A stretch of 64,000 nucleotides of DNA from Prochlorococcus sp. MIT 1341 (lineage in GTDB: Bacteria > Cyanobacteriota > Cyanobacteriia > PCC-6307 > Cyanobiaceae): assembly GCF_034092415.1 (NCBI RefSeq), contig NZ_CP139304.1, positions 976,001 through 1,040,000 of the forward strand, given 5' to 3'. Positions 27,951 to 36,988 of this stretch are shown here, piece after piece. The translations under genes were made by a program, and so were the position numbers. How positions within the stretch are numbered: the first letter of the stretch is position 1; each line of letters starts with the position of its first letter. The notes beneath the pieces were generated by a model. It worked only from the letters and a program-made list of their open reading frames with translations. It made no database searches and had not been told where the DNA came from.

Positions 27951-30152
27951 TTGAGCCAGAATATTTTCGAATATCAAGCTGGTCTCGAACTTCTCCGAAA
28001 TGCTCCATTAGCAGATCGAATGAGACCAAAAACTCTTGATGAGTTTGAGGGTCAAAGCGGAATCGTTGGGGAAGGGAGACTTCTACGTCGAGCAATTAAA
28101 GCTGATAAAGTTGGGAACTTATTACTACACGGTCCTCCTGGCGTTGGGAAAACGACTCTTGCAAGAATCATTGCAGGACAAACACGTTCCCACTTCGCCA
28201 CCTTAAATGCAGTCTTAGCGGGAGTAAAAGATATCCGTACAGAAGTAGATGCCGCAAAAAAAAGATTAGAGCTTCATAATTTACGCTCAATACTTTTTAT
28301 CGATGAAGTCCACAGATTTAATAGTTCTCAACAAGATGCACTGCTTCCCTGGGTTGAAAATGGAACAATTTCACTAATTGGAGCAACTACAGAAAACCCC
28401 TATTTTGAAGTCAACAAAGCACTATTAAGTCGCTCAAGAATTTTTAGACTAAAACCCTTAGAACCAGCGAACCTTCATCAACTTTTAAAAAGAGCAATAA
28501 GCGATAGGGAAAGAGGTTATGGCCAACTGCAAATTACAATAAGTAGCGAAGCTGCTTCCCATTTAGTAGACATCTCAAATGGTGATGCAAGAAGCCTCCT
28601 AAATGCCTTAGAATTAGCTGTCGAGAGTACTAAAAAAGATGGCAACGGTGATATATCTATTGATCTAGAAACAGCAGAAGAGTCAATCCAAGAAAGAGCT
28701 GTTCTTTATGACAAGCAAGGTGATTCTCACTACGACACAATCAGTGCATTTATTAAATCTCTAAGAGGATCAGATGCTGATGCATCGCTATTTTGGCTTG
28801 CAAAAATGATTGAAGCGGGTGAAAGCCCTAGATTTATCTTTCGTCGGATGCTGATTGCAGCAGGTGAAGATGTTGGCCTTGCAGACCCCCAAGCCATAGT
28901 TGTTGTCGAAGCATGCTCAGCAGCATTCGAAAGAGTGGGACTTCCTGAGGGGCTATATCATCTGGCTCAAGCAGCACTATATCTTGCATGTGCAGAGAAA
29001 AGTAATACATTGATCGGCTTTTTTGACGCTCTAGAAAGTATTCGGCGAGATGGTATTCACGAGATTCCAAGCCATCTTCGTGATCCTAATCGTGATCAAA
29101 AAGGCTTTGGTGATGGAGCCAATTATCGCTATCCACATACATTTAAAGAGCACTGGGTAGCTCAACAATATCTTCCCAAGAAATTGCAGGGAAAAGTCTT
29201 CTGGAAACCAAGCCGAAATGGGTGGGAAGGGGGTCGTCGCAAGGTCATTCTCGAACGAAAAGCCGCGCAACTAGCTGCAGCAGAAAAGTCAGAGCAAAGC
29301 GATCAACTTTTTATAAGCAACTCACCTAAAGACCCATTGTTAGAGAGATGGTTTCAAAGACAAATCAACCAAATCAGTGAAAGGATGTTACTTCTCAATA
29401 GAAAGTTATGGTCCGATTTAAAATGTAATCGAGAAGATCGTATACTAGTAGTATCTGGAAGATCTTTACTTTGGGCATTAGAACCAATCAAAGCAGTTCC
29501 AGAAGGTGGGGTAACAATGATAACAGATACTTTCGAAGAAAAATCCTATTTGGAAGATCAAATAGAACTAATCGAACCAATAAAAAGACCTCTTATAGTT
29601 AATGGAGGAAGTAATGCTTTAAAAGAATTACCCAAAGAGCTTCAGTTCGAATTTGTAGGCGGGCGCTTATCAAGGCAAATGTTCAAAAATGAAAGTTTAA
29701 AAAATTTCTGCAAAAGTATTAATAGTAAATGTAATAAAAACGCTCAAATCAGATTTCTGATTAGTGATGCATGTATTGGGCCAGCTGAATCACTAAATGA
29801 ATTTATGAAAGAAAAAAATATAGAAATCAAATCTAAAGTCAACCTAAGGAATCTAATTCAAATCGAAAAAGAATGGCTTCAGAAGCAGAGCATCAAAGAG
29901 GAACTGTGCAATGAGCTTATCTCTCTTGGCTGGACGGTTAAGATCGAGCAATGGGAGGAGAGTCTATCTTTAGATATAGATCAAGAACTAATAAATCGTT
30001 GGTTAAGTGAAGGCAGTACCTACAGGAGTTTAATCGACAAGACTTGCAAATTGGAAGAGCTGTCTTTGATTAAAAAAATAATTAAGAAATTACAAGGTGA
30101 AAAGCTACCTCAAAAACTAAATCACCAAAAATTGATTTGCTTAAGAATATAA
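27951..30152 (+). CDS. rarA: RarA/MgsA-type AAA+ ATPase with extra C-terminal domain
   Basis: 733 residues from TTG. Residues 1-430 are the replication-associated recombination ATPase: ADRMRPKTLDEFEGQ, Walker A GPPGVGKT (61-68), Walker B LFIDEVHRF (115-123), sensor TTENPYF, and the tetramerisation part with AGEDVGLADP. RarA acts at stalled forks. Ordinary RarA ends near residue 430-450; here about 290 more residues follow (ILVVSGRSLLWALEPI, VTMITDTFEEKSYLEDQ), resembling a Rossmann or methyltransferase-like fold without a clear cofactor motif. Such long forms are known in cyanobacteria. Confidence 0.9.
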   Translation: MSQNIFEYQAGLELLRNAPLADRMRPKTLDEFEGQSGIVGEGRLLRRAIKADKVGNLLLHGPPGVGKTTLARIIAGQTRSHFATLNAVLAGVKDIRTEVDAAKKRLELHNLRSILFIDEVHRFNSSQQDALLPWVENGTISLIGATTENPYFEVNKALLSRSRIFRLKPLEPANLHQLLKRAISDRERGYGQLQITISSEAASHLVDISNGDARSLLNALELAVESTKKDGNGDISIDLETAEESIQERAVLYDKQGDSHYDTISAFIKSLRGSDADASLFWLAKMIEAGESPRFIFRRMLIAAGEDVGLADPQAIVVVEACSAAFERVGLPEGLYHLAQAALYLACAEKSNTLIGFFDALESIRRDGIHEIPSHLRDPNRDQKGFGDGANYRYPHTFKEHWVAQQYLPKKLQGKVFWKPSRNGWEGGRRKVILERKAAQLAAAEKSEQSDQLFISNSPKDPLLERWFQRQINQISERMLLLNRKLWSDLKCNREDRILVVSGRSLLWALEPIKAVPEGGVTMITDTFEEKSYLEDQIELIEPIKRPLIVNGGSNALKELPKELQFEFVGGRLSRQMFKNESLKNFCKSINSKCNKNAQIRFLISDACIGPAESLNEFMKEKNIEIKSKVNLRNLIQIEKEWLQKQSIKEELCNELISLGWTVKIEQWEESLSLDIDQELINRWLSEGSTYRSLIDKTCKLEELSLIKKIIKKLQGEKLPQKLNHQKLICLRI

Positions 30153-30203
30153 TATACATCCCTTAAATAATTAAAAATTCTAGTATTTTTGCGTCCATTT
30201 CTA

Positions 30204-30860
30204 TTAGACACATACACATAGGACCGGGTCTCTATAGAAAGCATCTTCTTCAGCAGCGACTGCAATACCCCAATCAAGATAATTCTGTCGATAAACACTT
30301 AAGGAATAACCAAACTTATCATGAAAAATCACATTTGATTCTTGATCACATTGCCAATTCAGTAGATCGATGGCTAATTTTCCACGTTGCCATTTAATTG
30401 CAGCTTCCTTTCTTAACCATCTATCAAGAACCTCAGTTCGCAATATTTCATGAGGCATATCCGCAATCTCTTCTTTTTCCTTACTAGAGAAATAGCGACA
30501 AGCAACTTGCGATGCAGAAAAAGAACGGTCCATGCGTTCAAGATCAATGCCGATCCGCTTCAAAGACCAACCAATCAAAACCGCGTCTCTACAATGGCTG
30601 AGGCTGATATAACCCCATCCTGCTTTTAGTTCAGGTGGCTTGCCTGGGGGAGCAAATAATGGGATTTCAAGCGGCTTTAGATTGTACAAACCTGCTAAGG
30701 CTTGTCTCAAATAACCTCTTGAATGACGAAAAGCCCTTGACCTTAAAGAAGGCAACTCACCAGATATCCTTTCTTCTTGAAGGGTTATTGGCATAAAAGG
30801 CGCATCTAACGAAATCAGCCATAGCGCAACTACGCTTGGTGTATTGACCTCATTTGACAT
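30204..30860 (-). CDS. 4'-phosphopantetheinyl transferase (Sfp/HetI type)
   Basis: 218 residues from ATG. The family motif is present: WGYISLSHCRDAVLIG, GIDLERMDR (Mg-binding D and E), then RWLRKEAAIKW. It moves phosphopantetheine from CoA to acyl carrier protein and similar carriers. The start codon lies two bases from the divergent bcp start, so the promoters must lie inside the neighbouring coding sequence. An in-frame upstream start within bcp is less likely. Confidence 0.9.
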   Translation of the reverse strand: MSNEVNTPSVVALWLISLDAPFMPITLQEERISGELPSLRSRAFRHSRGYLRQALAGLYNLKPLEIPLFAPPGKPPELKAGWGYISLSHCRDAVLIGWSLKRIGIDLERMDRSFSASQVACRYFSSKEKEEIADMPHEILRTEVLDRWLRKEAAIKWQRGKLAIDLLNWQCDQESNVIFHDKFGYSLSVYRQNYLDWGIAVAAEEDAFYRDPVLCVCV

Positions 30861-30862
30861 CA

Positions 30863-31330
30863 ATGGCACTTCAAATTGGCGATCAAGCACCAGACTTCAC
30901 TCTCCCGAATCAAGACGGAAAACCAATAAAGCTTTCATCATTTAAAGACCAAAGGGTAATCCTTTACTTTTATCCCAAGGATGACACTCCTGGTTGCACA
31001 AAAGAAGCTTGTAACTTTCGTGATCAGTGGCAAATTTTAAAGAGGAACGGGGTCCAAGTACTTGGGATAAGTAAAGACGAGGCAAAATCACATGCCAAGT
31101 TTATAGACAAGTATCAACTCCCCTTCACCCTACTTACAGATGCCGAACCATGTCCCGTTGCTAGCTCTTACAACAGTTATGGTTTGAAAAAATTCATGGG
31201 TCGTGAATATATGGGAATGATGAGACATACCTATGTGATCAATTCAACAGGAAAGATTGAAATGATCTACTTAAAAGTCAAAGCAGCAACTATGGCTGAT
31301 GAAATCATCAGCGATCTAAACCTGAGCTAA
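30863..31330 (+). CDS. bcp: Peroxiredoxin Q / bacterioferritin comigratory protein
   Basis: 155 residues. Peroxidatic Cys45 and resolving Cys50 are in DTPGCTKEAC, the spacing of the PrxQ group; YFYPKDDTP and the LLTD strand follow. It reduces peroxides with thioredoxin. It begins two bases from the divergent phosphopantetheinyl transferase and its end overlaps the convergent coaX by 23 bases. Confidence 0.95.
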   Translation: MALQIGDQAPDFTLPNQDGKPIKLSSFKDQRVILYFYPKDDTPGCTKEACNFRDQWQILKRNGVQVLGISKDEAKSHAKFIDKYQLPFTLLTDAEPCPVASSYNSYGLKKFMGREYMGMMRHTYVINSTGKIEMIYLKVKAATMADEIISDLNLS

Positions 31331-32018
31331 TGCGGGCACAAACATCAACCATTCCTTCAAGAACAAGGTTGGGGTATAGGGCCAGCGGAATCTGCCGATG
31401 TCTTAAATAATCAAATAATAAAGACGAGTCTCCTCCACAAAGCCAAATAGGGAGTTGGGAATCTATCTGAGCTTCAATAAGAGCCCCGATCAATGATTGA
31501 AGGCTCCCTCGCCGCATTGCATGTGATGTTTCGAGAGGAAATTTAGAATCGACAACTTTACCTATGCCGGGATTTTGCAATGCTTGGGCTCTCTCAGCCA
31601 TTGAAGCGAGCTGCAAGCCTAGCCCTGGGAGCAATTGACCACCAGCAAATTCCCCATCTGCATTCAATCTTGTCAAACTCAAAACTGTGCCTGCATCGGC
31701 CACAAGAATCCCATCGAACTTCATTGGTTCCTTCTTCGCCCTCCTCAAAGCTCCCCAAGCTGCCAATGCACGATCAATCCCTAGCCAAGGAGGCAAGCAT
31801 TTGATAGGCACATCATCTAAAGCAAGATTAGTTCCAGGTTCTAAAAAAACTCCTTCAGGAATTGGGCCTACTGATGCCCAAGCAGCCAAACGATCTTTCA
31901 TTCTCAACAATTCCATGGAATCTGGGGAAGTATGAGAAAAATTCCACTCTCCACTATGTTCTTCAGCCCAATGCCAACGAGTATTACCAATTAGCAAACA
32001 AAGTCTCCCACTGCTCAC
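31308..32018 (-). CDS. coaX: Type III pantothenate kinase
   Basis: 236 residues from GTG at 32018. The ASKHA-fold P-loop region is LCLLIGNTRWHW (N and T near 11-13), followed by GIDRALAAWGA, DAGTVLSLT and LLPGLGLQLASM, all typical of CoaX, which phosphorylates pantothenate for CoA. The usual DxGNT reads IGNT here, without the Asp. The GTG lies two bases past the cysH stop; an upstream ATG would run into cysH. Confidence 0.9.
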   Translation of the reverse strand: MSSGRLCLLIGNTRWHWAEEHSGEWNFSHTSPDSMELLRMKDRLAAWASVGPIPEGVFLEPGTNLALDDVPIKCLPPWLGIDRALAAWGALRRAKKEPMKFDGILVADAGTVLSLTRLNADGEFAGGQLLPGLGLQLASMAERAQALQNPGIGKVVDSKFPLETSHAMRRGSLQSLIGALIEAQIDSQLPIWLCGGDSSLLFDYLRHRQIPLALYPNLVLEGMVDVCARISSGLDR

Positions 32019-32020
32019 GT

Positions 32021-32806
32021 TTAGATTCCTTCCCCCATTACTCCTGGAAGATGAATACCACACTCTTCTTTAAGCCCACCAAAGCGTGTTCCCCGACCTT
32101 TGGTTTCACCTGAGTCAGCAGAACTTGAATGCCAATCGCCTACGGTTGAATATCCCTTCTCAAAGAGCGGATGTTGAGGGAGATCATTTTCCTGCATGTA
32201 ATAAAAAACATCTTTCGGTGTCCACTCCAGAAGCGGTCTTAAAGAAAACCTTCCTCTAATTAAATCCAATACATTCATTGTTCCACGATGTTGTGTTTGC
32301 CCCCCTCTAACACCACTAGCCCAACACAAAGCCTTGTTGTCATCAAAGGCCTTTTCTAAAGGCTGAACTTTCCTGATTAAGTGGTATCTCTCAATATCGT
32401 CAACACATCCTGTCTCCCATAAGCAACCATACAAAGCTTCCATCCGTGCAGGAGACATTGGACTTTGAACAGGCCTAATATCCAATCCGAATTGTTGAGT
32501 TAATTCTTCAGCATAACGATAAGTTTCAGAGGGCAAATAACCCGTATCAACCCAAATGACTGGTACATCTAACCCTCCCTGAAGCAAAAAAAGCATGTGA
32601 AGCAATACAGAAGACTGGATTCCAAAACTCGTTGTTAAAACAAACCCAGAGCCAAATTTATCTAGAGCCCAAGCCAGCCGCTCCTTGGCCGGCATCCCTG
32701 TCAATAAAGCTCTAACCTCTTCAATAGAAGCATCCAAATACAGGGTCAAGTCCTGATTAGTTATGAGACCTAAGCCTTCAGAAGGTTTTGGAGACAAATC
32801 TTTCAT
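32021..32806 (-). CDS. cysH: Phosphoadenylylsulfate (PAPS) reductase
   Basis: 261 residues. ATP-pyrophosphatase-like fold with SFGIQSSVLLHML, WVDTGYLPSETYRYAEEL and the catalytic Cys249 in ECGIH. The region where APS reductases have Cys pairs (a CC before RKVQPL and a later CxxC) has only one Cys (GCVDDIER), so PAPS with thioredoxin is the expected substrate. It makes sulfite for cysteine synthesis. Operon with coaX. Confidence 0.93.
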   Translation of the reverse strand: MKDLSPKPSEGLGLITNQDLTLYLDASIEEVRALLTGMPAKERLAWALDKFGSGFVLTTSFGIQSSVLLHMLFLLQGGLDVPVIWVDTGYLPSETYRYAEELTQQFGLDIRPVQSPMSPARMEALYGCLWETGCVDDIERYHLIRKVQPLEKAFDDNKALCWASGVRGGQTQHRGTMNVLDLIRGRFSLRPLLEWTPKDVFYYMQENDLPQHPLFEKGYSTVGDWHSSSADSGETKGRGTRFGGLKEECGIHLPGVMGEGI

Positions 32807-32924
32807 TTAACAATCATCAAATTCGAATTTATTAAAGGGGATTGGAGAAGCAAGCTTAACGAGTCATTAGGGAAAAATCGCGAACTCAATCGAATTCAAA
32901 ATAAGGAAATGGTTTAGATCTCAA

Positions 32925-32956
32925 GGTTGCCTAAACTTCTCTTTGGTTGCACAAAC
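32925..32956 (+). promoter_or_regulatory. Tandem direct repeat GGTTGC-N2-AAAC, period 20
   Basis: GGTTGCCTAAAC (32925-32936) and GGTTGCACAAAC (32945-32956) match at 10 of 12 positions and are 20 bases apart, close to two DNA turns. They lie about 50 bases before the SLC13-type transporter start and 120 bases from cysH. This is the form of an activator or repressor site; no known cyanobacterial box is matched. Confidence 0.35.
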
Positions 32957-33002
32957 CTCAGCTTCTGGCTTCTGATGAAAGTCTTATTAGGCAAAGCAAA
33001 AG

Positions 33003-34826
33003 ATGAATGAGCTAATGGCTGTACTTCAAAACCCTGAGGCAGTTATCACACTAGCCATTTTAGTTCTAGCAATAGTGCTATTCATAAGTGGTGCCTTGGC
33101 ACCTGAACTTACTGGACTACTTAGTGTCGGATTATTAATAGGTAGTGGAATTCTCACTCCTCAAAAAGCACTTGCAGGATTTGGGAGCCCAGCTCTCATT
33201 ACCCTCATGGGATTATTTGCAGTGTCAGCGGCATTGTTTAAAAGCGGAGCTTTAGATCGCCTTAGAGAGTTAATTGCCTCAGAGCGCATACGCACACCAC
33301 GTCGATTAATTGCTCTTTTAGCACTAGTAGTGGCTCCTATCTCTGGTGTGGTACCAAATACTCCGGTTGTTGCATCTTTACTGCCAGTCATTGAAGCATG
33401 GTGCCATCGTCGGCGTCTTTCACCTTCAAGAGTTTTACTACCTTTATCTTTCGCTACTGTTCTTGGAGGAACGCTAACGCTTCTAGGAAGTTCCGTAAAT
33501 CTTTTAGTGAGTGATATCAGTGAACAACTTGGCTATGGCTCACTAAAATTATTTAGCTTTACCTCTATTGGCATCCCAATATGGCTAATAGGAACTTGCT
33601 ATCTTTTGCTTGCGCCTGAATCATTGTTGCCTGATCGTGGCCGAAATATTAATGAACTAGGTGTTAACAAAGAACAAACTGGTTACTTCACAGAAGTAAC
33701 AATTCCATCAGACTCTAATCTCGTAGGTCAATCACTTCATAACAGTCGCCTACAAAGAAGATTTGATGTTGATGTACTTGAACTTCAAAGAGGCAAAGAA
33801 CGTTTCTTACCACCTCTAGCTGACCGCAAACTAGAACCAGGCGACAGATTGCTTCTTAGAGTTACTAGATCAGACTTGTTACGTTTACAACAGGAACATA
33901 CTGTTCAATTAGCTACTAAAAGCTCAAAGGATGTTTCACCAAAAAAAACATCCGGAGACTCAGATGAATGTCAAAAAACTGTTGAAGTCCTTCTACCAGC
34001 AGGATCAACCTTAGCTGGAGCAAACCTTCGAGAATTACGCTTTAGGCAACGACATAATTCAACAGTTCTTGCCTTGAGAAGAGGACAACAAACCGTCCAA
34101 GAAAGAATTGGGCAGGCAGTTTTAAGAGAAGGTGATGTGCTACTACTTCAAGCCCCACTAGATGCAATCAGAGGTCTACAAGCCAATAATGATCTTCTGG
34201 TCCTAGATCAACTAGAAAATGACCTTCCAACTGTCCCTAAAAAACCTATCGCCATTGGGATTGCATTGGCAATGCTTATTTTGCCTTCAGTGACCTCTAT
34301 TCCTCTTGTGGCAAGTGTTCTTTTGGCTGCTGTTGCAATGGTTGTTGGAGGATGTATTCGACCAAGAGAATTGCAAAAGTCAATTCGTCTAGATGTAATT
34401 TTACTTCTGGGATCGCTCTCAAGCTTCAGTGTTGCTATGCAGACTACAGGTTTAGCAAATGCTTTAGCTCAAGGAATGGAATATTGGCTGAAAGGATGGC
34501 CAAATTATGCAGCTTTGCTAATCATCTTCCTCTCAACAACAATTCTCACTCAAGTGATTAGTAATGCTGCATCCGTTGCCCTTTTTGTCCCTGTAGCAAT
34601 ACAACTTGCTCCAGGGATGAATCTCCCCCCTAGTGCTTTATTAGTAACAGTACTGTTTGGGGCAAGCCAATCTTTCCTCACACCTATGGGTTACCAAACT
34701 AACCTTATGGTTTTTGGCCCAGGACGTTACAAATTCCTAGATGTAACTCGCTACGGGGCTGGTCTTACTGCACTAATGACAATCTTTGTGCCTGCTCTTG
34801 TTCTCTTGAAATACAACAACTTCTAA
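33003..34826 (+). CDS. SLC13/DASS-type anion transporter with two TrkA-C domains
   Basis: 607 residues. Hydrophobic helices (residues 10-215 and 410-605) surround a soluble centre (220-400) with two RCK_C/TrkA-C repeats (SNLVGQSLHNSRLQRRFDVDVLEL and STLAGANLRELRFRQRHNSTVLAL). The conserved motifs PNTPVV and SNAASVALF, with TPMGYQTN near the end, fit the divalent anion:Na+ symporter family. Related proteins move sulfate or dicarboxylates. Position next to cysH and direct adjacency to KtrBA suggest sulfate or Na+-coupled uptake; the substrate is inference. Confidence 0.88.
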   Translation: MNELMAVLQNPEAVITLAILVLAIVLFISGALAPELTGLLSVGLLIGSGILTPQKALAGFGSPALITLMGLFAVSAALFKSGALDRLRELIASERIRTPRRLIALLALVVAPISGVVPNTPVVASLLPVIEAWCHRRRLSPSRVLLPLSFATVLGGTLTLLGSSVNLLVSDISEQLGYGSLKLFSFTSIGIPIWLIGTCYLLLAPESLLPDRGRNINELGVNKEQTGYFTEVTIPSDSNLVGQSLHNSRLQRRFDVDVLELQRGKERFLPPLADRKLEPGDRLLLRVTRSDLLRLQQEHTVQLATKSSKDVSPKKTSGDSDECQKTVEVLLPAGSTLAGANLRELRFRQRHNSTVLALRRGQQTVQERIGQAVLREGDVLLLQAPLDAIRGLQANNDLLVLDQLENDLPTVPKKPIAIGIALAMLILPSVTSIPLVASVLLAAVAMVVGGCIRPRELQKSIRLDVILLLGSLSSFSVAMQTTGLANALAQGMEYWLKGWPNYAALLIIFLSTTILTQVISNAASVALFVPVAIQLAPGMNLPPSALLVTVLFGASQSFLTPMGYQTNLMVFGPGRYKFLDVTRYGAGLTALMTIFVPALVLLKYNNF

Positions 34827-34847
34827 ATACTCACAATTAGCAACCAA

Positions 34848-36254
34848 GTGAAATTATTCCCGAAAGCCGTATATCGAACTCAAGGTTGGTACCGACGACT
34901 AACGGTTCCTCAATTCACCGTGGTTACAGGCTTATTGGTGATTTTTGCAGGCACCCTAATTATATCCACCCCAATTTGTTCCAGCGCAAAAGTAGGTTTT
35001 TGGGAAGCCCTATTTACCTCAACCTCAGCGGTAACAGTAACAGGACTAACTGTGATTGATATCGGTGAAGATCTGACCACTTTCGGCCAAGTCATTCTCG
35101 CGGCAATGCTACTCATTGGTGGGCTTGGTTTAATGGCAATAACAACCTTTCTTCAAGGCTTTGTAGTAAGGGGAACTGAGCTCCGCTGCAGATTAGATCG
35201 AGGAAAAACACTTGATGAATTCGGAGTCGGCGGGGTAGGAAGAACTTTTCGTGGAATTGCTATTACAGCAACCGTTCTAATCCTCCTTGGAGCAACGGTC
35301 CTATATCTCTTTGGATTCAATGAAATCCCTAACTCAGGAGAAAGATTATGGGTTTCGATTTTTCACAGCATCTCTGCATATAACAATGCTGGTTTTGGAC
35401 TCTGGTCAGAAAGCCTACAAAACTATCGAAGTAACTGGGTAGTCAATCTTGTCATTATGACTCTAGTTGTTCTAGGGGGTTTGGGATGGAGAGTTACAAG
35501 TGACCTATGGTCTAATCGTAAACAACTTCAAAGAAAGAATCTCAGCCTTCATACACGCTTAGTCCTCAGAACCTCATTTTTATTAACTCTAGTTGGAGCA
35601 ATTGGACTGTTAATCACGGAATCTTTAAGTCAAGGAAATTTCTTTAGTCAAATTGATTGGCCAGAAAGGATAATTACTGCGATTTTCGAATCAATAAGTT
35701 CAAGAACAGCTGGTTTCACTACCGTGCCACTCTCTTTGGAAAATATTTCCGATTCTGGTCTCCTCTTACTTATGACGTTGATGTTTATTGGAGCAAGTCC
35801 AGGTGGTACCGGTGGAGGCATTAAAACAACAACCCTGGCCGCTCTAATGGCAGCAACACGTTCAACATTAAGAGGTCAAAAAGATGTTGTTATCAAGAAC
35901 CGACAGATATCTGACAAAGTAGTTCTTAAAGCTGTAGGGATCACCTTGGGTTCCTTGCTGTTTGTTTTAGCAATGACATTGTTGCTAGGAATAGCAAACA
36001 ACTTTGCAGAAGAGAATACATTTTCATTTCTAGAAATGCTTTTCACCTCTATTTCAGCTTTCGCAACGGTAGGTTTTGATGTAGGTGTAACCCATCACCT
36101 TGGGCATTTCGGACAACTAATTTTAATTTTAGGCATGTTTGTTGGAAGATTAGGTATTCTTTTACTGCTTAGCGCAATCTGGGAAGCTATTAACAAAGAG
36201 CGAATCCAACGCCAAAATCGAATTAGATACCCACGCGAGGATCTTTATGTTTGA
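34848..36254 (+). CDS. ktrB: K+ transporter membrane subunit KtrB/TrkH
   Basis: 468 residues from GTG. Four pore-like repeats are seen: TSTSAVTVTGLTV, HSISAYNNAGFG, ESISSRTAGFTTV and TSISAFATVGFDVG, each with the filter glycine. GGTGGGIKTTT between them is also typical. Ktr systems in cyanobacteria take up K+ with Na+ and help osmotic response. 21 bases after the SLC13 gene; followed by its regulatory subunit. Confidence 0.95.
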   Translation: MKLFPKAVYRTQGWYRRLTVPQFTVVTGLLVIFAGTLIISTPICSSAKVGFWEALFTSTSAVTVTGLTVIDIGEDLTTFGQVILAAMLLIGGLGLMAITTFLQGFVVRGTELRCRLDRGKTLDEFGVGGVGRTFRGIAITATVLILLGATVLYLFGFNEIPNSGERLWVSIFHSISAYNNAGFGLWSESLQNYRSNWVVNLVIMTLVVLGGLGWRVTSDLWSNRKQLQRKNLSLHTRLVLRTSFLLTLVGAIGLLITESLSQGNFFSQIDWPERIITAIFESISSRTAGFTTVPLSLENISDSGLLLLMTLMFIGASPGGTGGGIKTTTLAALMAATRSTLRGQKDVVIKNRQISDKVVLKAVGITLGSLLFVLAMTLLLGIANNFAEENTFSFLEMLFTSISAFATVGFDVGVTHHLGHFGQLILILGMFVGRLGILLLLSAIWEAINKERIQRQNRIRYPREDLYV

Positions 36255-36280
36255 CCTTAAAAGCCATAGGAGAAACGAAC

Positions 36281-36985
36281 ATGGGTGAATGGTGGAGATG
36301 GTCACCTCAACGAGAGGCTAACGACCTAGGGTTTGCCGTAGTGGGAATCGGTCGCTTCGGCAGCGCAGTATGTAGAGAACTAATTAAAAATGGGGCAGAT
36401 GTTCTTGCCGTTGACAACTCAGAAAGGGCTATAGACGAACTCCGTCAACTCGAGCCGTCAATCGAAGCAAGAGTGGTTGACTGTACCGATGAAGAATCAA
36501 TGCGAGAAGCAGGGGTTCTTGAAATGGGAACTGTTGTAGTTGGGATAAGTGAGCCGATAGAGGCAAGCATTACCACAACTCTTCTCGCAAAAGATAGTGA
36601 AGGAAGTCGTGTTCAAGAGGTTATTGCTAGAGCTACAAGTGATCTTCACGAAAAAATGTTAAAACGTGTCGGAGCAGATCGTGTTGTGTTCCCTTCCAGA
36701 ATGCAAGGAGAACGTCTTGGACTGGAATTAATACGCCCTAATTTGATTGAAAGATTAGAACTAGATGATCAAACTGGTATAGATGAAATCAAGGTTCCAG
36801 ATATTTTTGTAGGACACTCCTTAAGAGATTTAAACCTGCGAAAAAATTACAGAGTTAATGTTCTTGCAGCTGGTCCAATAAAAGGGCTAAATGTCAATCC
36901 ACCAGCGACATATGTACTCGAGTCAGACCATGTTCTTGTCATTATGGGTTTAGTAGGCGATCTCCAAAAACTTCCAAAGACCTAG
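36281..36985 (+). CDS. ktrA: K+ transporter regulatory subunit KtrA/TrkA
   Basis: 234 residues. The RCK N domain has GIGRFGSAVCREL (GxGxxG) and VDCTDEESM; the RCK C domain follows (DIFVGHSLRDLNLRKNYRVNV). It gates KtrB by binding nucleotide. The ATG at 36281 has a strong AGGAG 9-13 bases ahead and is preferred over a TTG at 36251 that overlaps the ktrB stop. Confidence 0.95.
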   Translation: MGEWWRWSPQREANDLGFAVVGIGRFGSAVCRELIKNGADVLAVDNSERAIDELRQLEPSIEARVVDCTDEESMREAGVLEMGTVVVGISEPIEASITTTLLAKDSEGSRVQEVIARATSDLHEKMLKRVGADRVVFPSRMQGERLGLELIRPNLIERLELDDQTGIDEIKVPDIFVGHSLRDLNLRKNYRVNVLAAGPIKGLNVNPPATYVLESDHVLVIMGLVGDLQKLPKT

Positions 36986-36988
36986 ACA

